Source: a virus. Taken from it: a DNA stretch of 41,769 nucleotides. The stretch is from the IMG/VR virus record IMGVR_UViG_3300042868_001906, positions 1 to 41,769 of that record; one strand, 5' to 3'. The notes below the pieces were generated by a model. That model did not search any database, had not been told where the DNA came from, and worked only from the letters and a program-made list of their open reading frames with translations. Below are positions 32,510 to 41,051 of this stretch, one piece after another; the stretch's first letter is position 1, and each line of letters opens with the position of its first letter. The position numbers and the translations under genes were made by a program.

Positions 32510-34428
32510 TGTTTAGTAACCCATGCTTTGCCAAAATTCCGTCTACGTGCAAAGAATATCTGCTCACAGAATCGTTGTAGACTCATAGTTTTATCCTCAG
32601 GGAAGTCAAATTCATATTTGCTAGGAACATTTAACTCTGTATTGTGTTGAATGTATCCTAGAATGTCAAGCTTAGATTCAACAATCAACGGGTATTCACT
32701 GATTCTGCTATGATTAACAACAAATGTTTTCTGGATAGTTAGTAATTCTTGTAATATATCTTCATCAAGTTCAAAGTTATCACGCATGAATTCTTCTATG
32801 ACTTCAAATACATGTTTGTGTTTACCTTGCCCGTGTAAGTTAATCATTGTAGAGTGTATCAGATTCCAACCGTGAATCTCCATACCCTGAATAGGATCAT
32901 GGTCAATCAAACCGTTATCAGTCCAACGTCTATAATGTTCTTTGATTCTATCAATCTCTGAATTGAACCATGGATCAATTTGTACATGTTCTAATAGTTT
33001 CCCGTAGAACAATTCGTACTCAGTACCTTGCTTGTGCAAGTATCTGCTGATAAAGTTAGTGATACCGTTGATATGGAATGTGTTCATGAACCAACTAAAC
33101 ACTTGCGCTTCAACCATATCGTCACGGGGCATATCTTTAGTGGATACGATTACTTCAATGCCCTCTTTCAATTCGTGCTCATTGTACGTTCCTACTAGAT
33201 AATCATATACAATACGACCCTCCAAACGATACAATTTACGCTGAAGCAAGTTCATCTCGGCATTCTCTAACAACTGTGCTTGGTATACAGTAATGCCCGT
33301 ATGATTGCCTGCTTTGAATAGTTTGTAGAAGTTCTGCTTCCAAGTTGTTAATGATTCACCCGGCAATCCTAGAATCAATTCAGTGTACAATGGAATGTTG
33401 AATTCTTCACATAGTTCAAATACTTCTTGAATCTTGTTCATTTCAAGATTCTTACGCTTGATAATGTCTAACACATCATCATCCATACTCTGTACAGATA
33501 GGTTAAGACCCATCTTACTGCCACCTTCGTATATCAATTTGCGTACAATCTCTACAACTTCACGCTTTTGATTCTTTGCCCATGCAATTGTATATGCTTT
33601 AGGATTGTCGTATTCTTTTTGTACAGCAATCAATTTGTCTGCAATCAAACTATCACGCTCAGGAAAGATTCCAAAGTTAGCATCTGTCAAACTAACAAAG
33701 TCACAACTGTTCTTGCCAATCCATTCTAATTCATGAAACACACGTTCAAGATTAAACTTCTTTACTTTGTTATATGTTAAGCTACCCCAGTCACAGAATG
33801 TACATGCGTATGGGCAGCCCCTGTTTGTTTCTAGTGTAGCATTCCATCGTATCTCAGGATGTCTCTCCATGAGACTTTTGAACACATCTGTTAGATATGG
33901 GCTAGGAATTGTGTCTAAGTCATCAATGCGAATAGCATCACCCGTATCAATTGTTTTACCGTTGTCGTTAATTAATAGTCCGGGAATAGATTTATAGTCT
34001 TTGTCTGTTAAAAAGTGTTCAAGGATCTTCTTGAATGATTTCTCACCCTCTAACTTAGCACAGATATCAATGAATGGATATGTTTTAAAGAAGTGAGGCT
34101 TCTCTATAGGGTATTCAGGGCCACCCGCAACAATAAGAATGTCTGGATTAGCTTTCTTTAACTCACGTGCTAACACTGTGTTGTAGCTACGATTCCAAAT
34201 GTATGTACTAAAGCCAACGATAGCATGATCCTTTAATCGTGCTACTGCTTCTTCAATCAAGTCTCTACGCCAAATGAATTCTCCTAATTCGTATTCATTT
34301 GTAATGTTTTCAAATTGCGCTACATATGCCCATAGGACTGCAGGACTATACGGTAAATAGTATGCATTGAATTCTTTAGGGCCTTGTTGAAAATTCGGAT
34401 TGACGAAGCTTATTATTTTCTTTGGCAT
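32506..34428 (-). CDS. B12-binding-type radical SAM enzyme (640 residues)
   Basis: The N-terminal Rossmann-like part (YYLPYSPAVLWAYVAQ, AIVGFSTYIWN, DILIVAGGPEYP) is followed by the radical SAM signature GCPYACTFCDWGS (about 204-216) and LVIGLPGES-type ELILGLPGES. It differs from the 752-residue neighbour in its C-terminus. As with that protein, a canonical DxHxxG B12 motif is not clear. It overlaps the SGNH genes on both sides, by 4 and 53 bases, so each of the two large radical SAM genes is physically linked to SGNH genes. Confidence 0.87.
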   Translation of the reverse strand: MPKKIISFVNPNFQQGPKEFNAYYLPYSPAVLWAYVAQFENITNEYELGEFIWRRDLIEEAVARLKDHAIVGFSTYIWNRSYNTVLARELKKANPDILIVAGGPEYPIEKPHFFKTYPFIDICAKLEGEKSFKKILEHFLTDKDYKSIPGLLINDNGKTIDTGDAIRIDDLDTIPSPYLTDVFKSLMERHPEIRWNATLETNRGCPYACTFCDWGSLTYNKVKKFNLERVFHELEWIGKNSCDFVSLTDANFGIFPERDSLIADKLIAVQKEYDNPKAYTIAWAKNQKREVVEIVRKLIYEGGSKMGLNLSVQSMDDDVLDIIKRKNLEMNKIQEVFELCEEFNIPLYTELILGLPGESLTTWKQNFYKLFKAGNHTGITVYQAQLLENAEMNLLQRKLYRLEGRIVYDYLVGTYNEHELKEGIEVIVSTKDMPRDDMVEAQVFSWFMNTFHINGITNFISRYLHKQGTEYELFYGKLLEHVQIDPWFNSEIDRIKEHYRRWTDNGLIDHDPIQGMEIHGWNLIHSTMINLHGQGKHKHVFEVIEEFMRDNFELDEDILQELLTIQKTFVVNHSRISEYPLIVESKLDILGYIQHNTELNVPSKYEFDFPEDKTMSLQRFCEQIFFARRRNFGKAWVTKQ

Positions 34429-35296
34429 CTTTTTCTTTTATAAATTTTGCTAACTCTTTGGCTATTTCTTTATAGCCTTCCAATGTAGGATGTGACCCGT
34501 CACAGTTAGTTAGATACTTAGATGGCCAATCTCTTACTTTGTAGAAATTGTAATATGCGCCCCAATCTGCCGGCTTCATTAATCCATCTAGGTTAACTAA
34601 ATGTTGCATGAATGCTACATAATCAGTTGACTCATGTATATAGTTATTCCAATCAAATTTATCTGCTAATGAACCTGTATTCTCAGACAGATATGTTCTG
34701 ACGCCGCGGGTATGTTGATTGAAGGCGTTGGCAACAATCAATTTGAATCCGTGCGCTTTTGCAAATGTTTGTACATCTAACAAAGCCATCATTGCTTCAC
34801 TAGCTACAAATTGTTCACTCCATAGCATTTTAGCATAGCAATTCCATAAGGGCGCTTCTGCACCACCGTTGTCTGGAACAGGCCACATTGTTCTCCACTT
34901 GTAATGTACATATTCATTGTTACTATAGAAATCATCCTGATCTGTAGGACGATATGGGTGCTCTTGGAAGAAGTCAAATCGTTCAAATCCACTGAGCATT
35001 AACACAATGTAGCCTTCACTGTTATCCCAGTCTACTTTGTCGCAAAAATGTAATTGATGCACGGCTGCACGATTACCTGTACCACGTGAGCCTAAGTTGA
35101 TTGCTTGATATCCCGGGAAATGATCGCGGGCTAATACATTCACCCAACTGTTCTCATGCTCCATCTCTCTGAGATAATAGTCATCACGCCCTCTTACTTG
35201 AACTCTACCACCGTGATCTTTCCATACTTGTTCAGTATAGCCACCTTCGCCTTGTGTCCAACTACATCCGATACCTACGATATATTTCTTCTTCAT
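34376..35296 (-). CDS. SGNH-hydrolase-like protein
   Basis: 306 residues. GIGCSWTQGEGG (8-19) is block I, NLGSRGTGNRAA is the Gly/Asn block, and NCDGSHPTLEGY near residue 270 is the Asp-His block, so the full SGNH set is visible. Its 3' end overlaps the next gene by 53 bases, and its ATG overlaps the stop of the epimerase gene by 4 bases. It probably acts on the same glycan as its neighbours. Confidence 0.83.
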   Translation of the reverse strand: MKKKYIVGIGCSWTQGEGGYTEQVWKDHGGRVQVRGRDDYYLREMEHENSWVNVLARDHFPGYQAINLGSRGTGNRAAVHQLHFCDKVDWDNSEGYIVLMLSGFERFDFFQEHPYRPTDQDDFYSNNEYVHYKWRTMWPVPDNGGAEAPLWNCYAKMLWSEQFVASEAMMALLDVQTFAKAHGFKLIVANAFNQHTRGVRTYLSENTGSLADKFDWNNYIHESTDYVAFMQHLVNLDGLMKPADWGAYYNFYKVRDWPSKYLTNCDGSHPTLEGYKEIAKELAKFIKEKDAKENNKLRQSEFSTRP

Positions 35297-36270
35297 TCAA
35301 CATCTCGCTTGTCTAAAGTAATTTGTTCGTTGATCCAATTGTATGTTTTGATTAAACCTGATTCTAAATCTTCATCAGGTGTCCAATCAATTGTTTCACT
35401 GATTAGTTTGTTATCACTGTTACGACCCATAACACCTCTAGGACCGTCAATATTACGAATGCTAACATTCTTTCCATTCAATTTTGCTATTAATAACACA
35501 AGTTGATTGATACTAATCATTCTTGTGCTGCCTAAATTCAATGGCCTGTCATAATCACTAGCCATAATTCTTTGCATACCTTCTACACATTCATCAATGA
35601 ATAGAAAGCTACGTGTTTGATTGCCCGGGCCCCATACATCAATTGTGCCACCATCTTCACACATTGCTACTTTGCGACACAATGCCGCCGGCGATTTCTC
35701 TTTACCGTTGTTCCATGAGCCTCGAGGCCCAAATATGTTGTGGAATCTAGCAATACGTGATTCAATTCCGTAATTCCTAGCATATGTCATATACAAGCGT
35801 TCGCTGAATAGTTTCTCCCATCCGTATTCACTATCCGGGTTTGCAGGATATGCTGATTCTTCTGACAACAACGGATTGTCAGGATCTTCTTGATTGTGAC
35901 TAGGGTACATACATGCGCTAGAACTATAAAAGACTTTCTTAATGCCTTTCTTTCGCATAACATCTAACACATTCAAATTGATTGTTGCACTGTTATGCAT
36001 GATATCAGCATCATGTTCACCCGTAAAGATATACCCTGCCCCACCCATGTCTGCGGCTAATTGATATATCTCGTCAGTATCACTACGAATAACGTGGTCA
36101 ACATTACTATGTACACGCAAATCTGCAATGATAAATTCATCAGCTTTAGTTTCATCGTATAGTGGGTAATGTAAATCTGCACCGATTACATAGTGACCTT
36201 GTTCTTTTAACTTCTCTACTAAATGTGTGCCGATGAATCCACCTGCTCCCAATACTAAAATCTTCTTCAT
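35293..36270 (-). CDS. GDP-mannose 3,5-epimerase-like SDR enzyme
   Basis: 325 residues. GAGGFIG (8-14) binds NAD. LAADMGGAGYIF (71-82), SSSACMYP (116-123), the Y149/K153 pair in YGWEK, RFHNIFGPRGSW, KSPAALCRK, QTRSFLFIDECVEG and GVMGRNSDN all match GDP-mannose 3,5-epimerases closely. That enzyme makes GDP-L-galactose or GDP-gulose from GDP-mannose. Plants use it for vitamin C; bacterial relatives use it for surface sugars. A sugar-nucleotide role is well supported, the exact substrate less so. Confidence 0.93.
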   Translation of the reverse strand: MKKILVLGAGGFIGTHLVEKLKEQGHYVIGADLHYPLYDETKADEFIIADLRVHSNVDHVIRSDTDEIYQLAADMGGAGYIFTGEHDADIMHNSATINLNVLDVMRKKGIKKVFYSSSACMYPSHNQEDPDNPLLSEESAYPANPDSEYGWEKLFSERLYMTYARNYGIESRIARFHNIFGPRGSWNNGKEKSPAALCRKVAMCEDGGTIDVWGPGNQTRSFLFIDECVEGMQRIMASDYDRPLNLGSTRMISINQLVLLIAKLNGKNVSIRNIDGPRGVMGRNSDNKLISETIDWTPDEDLESGLIKTYNWINEQITLDKRDVE

Positions 36271-37583
36271 GGAAATCTTTCATTAATTACTTGTTTGATT
36301 CTTTTAGAAATAATTCTACTAGACTTTACTTTTAATGCTTCATAGTTATGATCTAGGATAGGCTTTACTTTAGTTCTGAAATCACGGATCTTGTGTTCAT
36401 CCCATCTACTAATATCATCACAAATCTTTAATATTGCATTCATTCTGATGTATGGGTCACCTATTTCATCATAGCTTTCATCCCAGAACTCACCAAATGT
36501 TTTGAACCCAAAATCACGCAATGCTTTCAAACACCCAGAGACTCCCATTATCATAAACGGGTGCTTCTCTTTAGAGGGTTTGAACGACTTCTCTGTCAAT
36601 GTCAATTCAGGTAAATCAAAGTTTGTTTCAGTTACAATACTTACTAGACTATTCTGATAGTAACTTCGTGCGGCATTATCAAAGTCCTGACACATTTGAT
36701 TGATGTTAGTTTCTCCGTCTAAGACTAAAGGTAATTTAGACACGAATCTATCAATAATTTCATTGGATAAATTTAAATATGTCGTAATATTAGGATTTAT
36801 CGTGCTACTAAACGTAATAGCACGATTTTCAGGATCATGTTCACACATACTGACATATGACTTATCAATCAGATTTGACCTTTCTAATCCAAGAGCCAGC
36901 ATTGTGCGGTGAGGTCTATAACGTCTGTTCCATGTTAGAAACAACTTCTCAGGTACTTTGTTTACATCATATTCAGGTACAGGTGGCAGAGGATCTTGTG
37001 TTAAATGCAATGCTAATGCATCTTGTGATATGGGAAATGATAATAGAATTATTCTATCATCTTGACTAATTCCTCGTCTGATGCAGTAATCATCATACAG
37101 TTCTCGTGCATTCATACATCCCGTTAGATATATGATTTTATGCATAGGAATGCCATTATGATATCTAAAATAAGAATGCATCAAATCTAATTGCTGGTCT
37201 TTTACATAAGCTTCTGCACTCATGTCTAGTAAGAAGAACCCTTTACCGTTTCTAACATGATGTATGATATGTTGCGGGCAATGTGAGAATTCCATAATCC
37301 CCGACTTAGGTAAGAAATATGATTCAAACGGGATGCGCCAAGTCAACGAGAACGGAAAAATATATGTATCTCTATCATCTATCATCATAGTTGATGCTAA
37401 CGTATAATTCTCATCCGAATTATTGAATATCACGTGCCAAATGTTGTCAGCCCAAAAATTGTGACTAGACGTACTTGCACCCGTAGCAACTGCCGACATA
37501 CTTAGTATGTTAGGCAATTCTGTATTCATCATGGGGCCTCGAGGGCCAATCCAACTATAAACTACTTTAATTTTATCAGGCAT
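36267..37583 (-). CDS. Hypothetical protein, possibly a glycosyltransferase
   Basis: 438 residues, soluble. The C-terminal half has SIVTETNFD, LTEKSFKPSKEKHPFMIMG and FKTFGEFWDESYDEIGD. A TEK-x-F/W-KP-x-x-x-x-x-PF-I/M segment is reminiscent of the donor-binding part of GT-B enzymes such as fucosyltransferases. The N-terminal half is unassigned. Located between the epimerase (ATGA overlap) and a radical SAM gene, it would fit a transferase using the sugar nucleotide. Tentative. Confidence 0.6.
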   Translation of the reverse strand: MPDKIKVVYSWIGPRGPMMNTELPNILSMSAVATGASTSSHNFWADNIWHVIFNNSDENYTLASTMMIDDRDTYIFPFSLTWRIPFESYFLPKSGIMEFSHCPQHIIHHVRNGKGFFLLDMSAEAYVKDQQLDLMHSYFRYHNGIPMHKIIYLTGCMNARELYDDYCIRRGISQDDRIILLSFPISQDALALHLTQDPLPPVPEYDVNKVPEKLFLTWNRRYRPHRTMLALGLERSNLIDKSYVSMCEHDPENRAITFSSTINPNITTYLNLSNEIIDRFVSKLPLVLDGETNINQMCQDFDNAARSYYQNSLVSIVTETNFDLPELTLTEKSFKPSKEKHPFMIMGVSGCLKALRDFGFKTFGEFWDESYDEIGDPYIRMNAILKICDDISRWDEHKIRDFRTKVKPILDHNYEALKVKSSRIISKRIKQVINERFP

Positions 37584-37586
37584 TGT

Positions 37587-38555
37587 TTATTTATTTCTTA
37601 TAACTTTGGGTATGATAATATCAGTTCCGCAAATACAATGCTCTTTCCTACAAATAATCTTCTTAGGCCCAATGTTACTTACGTCTTCTAATATATGCCC
37701 TACAGTGCCACCCATGCCACAGCTTGCAAAGCTTACCATGCCTACAGGGTTGATGAAAATACTATCACCTACATTGCATTGCCATCCACTAAAGAAGTTC
37801 TGTCTATCTACAATGATTTCATTACTGTTTGTAGGGCAAACATAATCATCCTCATATCTGTTATAGCTTACGCATTTGCTGGGATTATACGGCTTAGGCA
37901 CTGTAAAGTTCATCTCAGTGTTGTGTTCATTGAGGAACTTTTCTTTCTCAGGATCTTTATACTGCCAAGGACCTGCATTAACACTTAATTCATCATACAA
38001 CGGAGTCCATTCTAATACGTAATTAGGCATTACTGTTTTCAAATGCTCACCGTATTCTACAATCTCCCAGAATCTTTCTTCGTGCATCAGCATCTTTGTA
38101 CAAAGGTAATTCACTTTGTCACATAAGAAGATATTGTTTTCTTTGTACTTTTCTTTGTTACTGAATTCAACATGGAAGCTTGCAACAATGTCATCAAACA
38201 AATGATAGTGTTTCTGCCACCATGCTAATGGACGACTTAGATTAGTATTGACTGCTAGAGTACAGTCAGGAATCTCTTGCTTTAACCATTCACAGATAGG
38301 AATGAAGTTACGCCAAGCTGTAGGTTCGCCACCGCTAAAGAAGAATTTAAAGTTCTTATACCCTACTTCTTTGTAGCGGTTGATTATAACTCCCAAGTTC
38401 TCAATGTACTTGTCTAAGTTACCATCATTGGGATTCTCTCCTCCCCAATTGCCCGGATTGCAATAGCTACATTTGAAGTTACAATAGTTGTTGACTTGCC
38501 ATGTTACTGCGATGTACGGTTCAGGGGCTTCAATTGCAATTAGCTTTCTGCCCAT
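37587..38555 (-). CDS. Radical SAM protein (322 residues)
   Basis: The signature NNYCNFKCSYC (CX3CX2C, about 22-32) is followed by FFFSGGEPTAW (about 67-77) and several later Cys residues (SKCVSYNRYEDDYVCP, GWQCN, SFASCGMGG, RKEHCICG). These could bind additional iron-sulfur clusters. It differs from the four twitch-type proteins in having the radical SAM core at the very N-terminus. Substrate unknown. It overlaps the gene upstream by 16 bases. Confidence 0.88.
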   Translation of the reverse strand: MGRKLIAIEAPEPYIAVTWQVNNYCNFKCSYCNPGNWGGENPNDGNLDKYIENLGVIINRYKEVGYKNFKFFFSGGEPTAWRNFIPICEWLKQEIPDCTLAVNTNLSRPLAWWQKHYHLFDDIVASFHVEFSNKEKYKENNIFLCDKVNYLCTKMLMHEERFWEIVEYGEHLKTVMPNYVLEWTPLYDELSVNAGPWQYKDPEKEKFLNEHNTEMNFTVPKPYNPSKCVSYNRYEDDYVCPTNSNEIIVDRQNFFSGWQCNVGDSIFINPVGMVSFASCGMGGTVGHILEDVSNIGPKKIICRKEHCICGTDIIIPKVIRNK

Positions 38556-39811
38556 TCGTACACCTCTCTGAGTTCTGGTATTACATCTTCAATCTTTTCT
38601 TTTCTAAATTCATTCAATTCATCATTGAATTTCTTGAATTCTAAGATTCCGCCTTTGTTTTCTTCACCCACATTCAAATTGTAGATAATCATTTTGAATC
38701 CATTGTGAATGTCAGGGTTGTCTTTGTAACGATCCTGATAGATACGATACAATTCAGTTAGTCTACGCTTTACATGTTTAGGAAGAATCATGATATTTGC
38801 ATACCATGGGTTAGTTGCTAGGTTGAATCGTGGGCTAGATTTAGTGTCAATAAAGCCTTCATCTAACATGTAATCAAAGAAGTCAGGGAAGTCAAACACA
38901 TTCCATATACTGATTGTAGGAGTAATTTGAAACTCAGCGTGAGGCACTTGTTCTTTCAGTGTGCGAATGTTTTTCACGATTCGTTCCCAATCAGTACCTT
39001 TGCGGATGACTTCAGCAACATCACCCTCAGCATCTAAGCTAGCCCAGATTTTGAGTTTAGGGAACTTCTTCCAATAGCCAATCAAGTCTTTGTCCTTGAA
39101 CTTCAAGCTACTGAAATTGGTTGTGTATGTTAATTCAATCTGTTCGTTCAACCCGTTTTCAATCCAATAATCTAGACACTCATAATGCTCAGGAGTAATG
39201 ATGATTTCACCACCCGCAAAGTATACTTCTAATACGTCTTTAAGATATGGCTTTAGTTTGTTCATAAAGTTCATTTCTTCTGACGCATTAATCACAATCT
39301 TCTTAGTGCCAAAGTACTTTTGATACTCGTCAACACCCATTCTATCTACGAATTCTTGTGCCCATAGACTAGAGCAGCCGGGACCGCAACTACGACATTT
39401 CATGTTGCAAATGCTACTGAATCGTAGATCCATGTACTTCATTTTGAATTCAGAAATCTCACCGTCATCACTAGTTGTTTCACTAATATCTTTAACGTAT
39501 TCTAATCCTCTACGCTTGTTATGACTTTGACGCATTGTCCATGTGCCCATCAATTCTAAGTCATAGCATCTTTTACATGCTTCTACAGGCTCATCGTTAA
39601 GCATCTGTGTACGCATCTTCTTATAATCTTCACTATTCATCATCTGAATAATGGATTCATTGTTGTTGATATCTGCTACAGGTTTGTTACTGTCAGCAAT
39701 ACAGCATGGCATTACACGACCATCAGGCCATGAATGGAAATGCACCCAAGGCAATACACAAAAGTGTTTGCCATGCTTAACTAAGTTTTCTACTACGATT
39801 GGATCTTGCAT
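38540..39811 (-). CDS. Twitch/SPASM-like radical SAM protein
   Basis: 423 residues. N-terminal Cys segment FCVLPWVHF...RVMPCCIA and EACKRCYDLE, then SSICNMKCRSCGPGCSSLW (CX3CX2C, about 135-153) and YFAGGEI in place of GGEP. It is paralogous to its upstream neighbours at 39813 and 41048. The two extra Cys residues after the core motif (CGPGC) are unusual in the set. Substrate unknown. Confidence 0.88.
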   Translation of the reverse strand: MQDPIVVENLVKHGKHFCVLPWVHFHSWPDGRVMPCCIADSNKPVADINNNESIIQMMNSEDYKKMRTQMLNDEPVEACKRCYDLELMGTWTMRQSHNKRRGLEYVKDISETTSDDGEISEFKMKYMDLRFSSICNMKCRSCGPGCSSLWAQEFVDRMGVDEYQKYFGTKKIVINASEEMNFMNKLKPYLKDVLEVYFAGGEIIITPEHYECLDYWIENGLNEQIELTYTTNFSSLKFKDKDLIGYWKKFPKLKIWASLDAEGDVAEVIRKGTDWERIVKNIRTLKEQVPHAEFQITPTISIWNVFDFPDFFDYMLDEGFIDTKSSPRFNLATNPWYANIMILPKHVKRRLTELYRIYQDRYKDNPDIHNGFKMIIYNLNVGEENKGGILEFKKFNDELNEFRKEKIEDVIPELREVYEWAES

Positions 39812-39812
39812 A

Positions 39813-41051
39813 TTATTCTGTTAATTCTCTCAAGCTATTTAATTCGGGGAATATTTCCCATAAACTTTCATTTCTAATTCTATCAATCGAACCCGTATGT
39901 TGCATGAAAATATCTTTGTTTTCTGTCCATGAGTCACTACTAGAAGCAAAATTAACAGCGTCTGTGATTAGTCGTGATAAGCTTGTTCCATCTTGTGTGT
40001 TATTGTTTGCCCACGCCATTGCTTTACTAGCGGCTTCAACTTTCATTGATTTGGGCAATGATTTTGCACAGTAATAGCTAGGATGCACTGCGAGATATAG
40101 ACTATGGTACCAATCTTCTCTGCGAATGATTCCCTTATCTTTCAGATATTGATAGAATTCGCCGATTGTACTGTAATTGAAGATACTGAACACTGTGTTC
40201 ATTTGGAATGAAACATAGTCTAAGTCACGGAACTTTAACAAATTAGATTCAACTACACCCCAATCAGTTCCACTACGCAACCATTCTGCTCGTTCGCCAT
40301 AATGATCTACTGAGCAGGATAACTCAATCTTCTTAAAGTGTTTCCACATGTCTAACAAATCATAGTCTTTGAACTTGATATTGCTAGCGTTCGTGTTGTA
40401 TCTGAGCGTAATATCAGTACGGCCTTTGCGAATCATCTCCTCAAGCATGATATAATGCTCTTCGGTTAGTGTAGGCTCGCCACCTGCAAAGTAAGCTAGG
40501 TCAATATGTTCTACTTGCTCTAATACTTCATTTAGTAGATTACCTTTTGAATCAGCATGAATTACAATAGGGTGCTTAGGATCATGATTGGCTCGCATTT
40601 CTGCTCCCCATTGACTACTGAATTCACTACCACATGTTCTGCATTTGAAGTTGCAAATGTTGCTGAAACGAATGTCAAAATAGTGCATCTTAAAGTCAGG
40701 AACTGTTCCGTCTTCTAATGTTGTAGGAACAATTTCATCAAATCGTTTGCCAAATTGTTCTTTGCTGTAGTTTCTAAAACTATGCGGACCTGAATCTTCA
40801 TGCTTGTAGCAGAAATCACACATTGAATTAGGCTTGTCATTCAACATATCTAAACGTAATTGTTTCATTTGCGGATTATTGAATGCTTCTTTTAGTGTCG
40901 TTTCTTTAGTATTTCCGTACGGCTTTGTATAGTCATTTGAACAGCATGGGTAGATATCTCCCTTGGGTGTTACGTTCAAATGCATCCAAGGAAACATGCA
41001 AAATGTTTTGCTTTCATTAAGCAAATATTCTTTGTTTAAGTTAATTGTCAT
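39813..41051 (-). CDS. Twitch/SPASM-like radical SAM protein
   Basis: 412 residues. FCMFPWMHLNV...IYPCCSND (17-41) and SMCDFCYKHED precede SNICNFKCRTCGSEF (CX3CX2C) and YFAGGEPTLTEEHY. It closely resembles the truncated gene at 41048 (both have TEEHY-ILEEMIR-GRTDI and VDHYG-RAE), showing recent tandem duplication. The upstream gene overlaps it by 4 bases. Confidence 0.9.
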   Translation of the reverse strand: MTINLNKEYLLNESKTFCMFPWMHLNVTPKGDIYPCCSNDYTKPYGNTKETTLKEAFNNPQMKQLRLDMLNDKPNSMCDFCYKHEDSGPHSFRNYSKEQFGKRFDEIVPTTLEDGTVPDFKMHYFDIRFSNICNFKCRTCGSEFSSQWGAEMRANHDPKHPIVIHADSKGNLLNEVLEQVEHIDLAYFAGGEPTLTEEHYIMLEEMIRKGRTDITLRYNTNASNIKFKDYDLLDMWKHFKKIELSCSVDHYGERAEWLRSGTDWGVVESNLLKFRDLDYVSFQMNTVFSIFNYSTIGEFYQYLKDKGIIRREDWYHSLYLAVHPSYYCAKSLPKSMKVEAASKAMAWANNNTQDGTSLSRLITDAVNFASSSDSWTENKDIFMQHTGSIDRIRNESLWEIFPELNSLRELTE

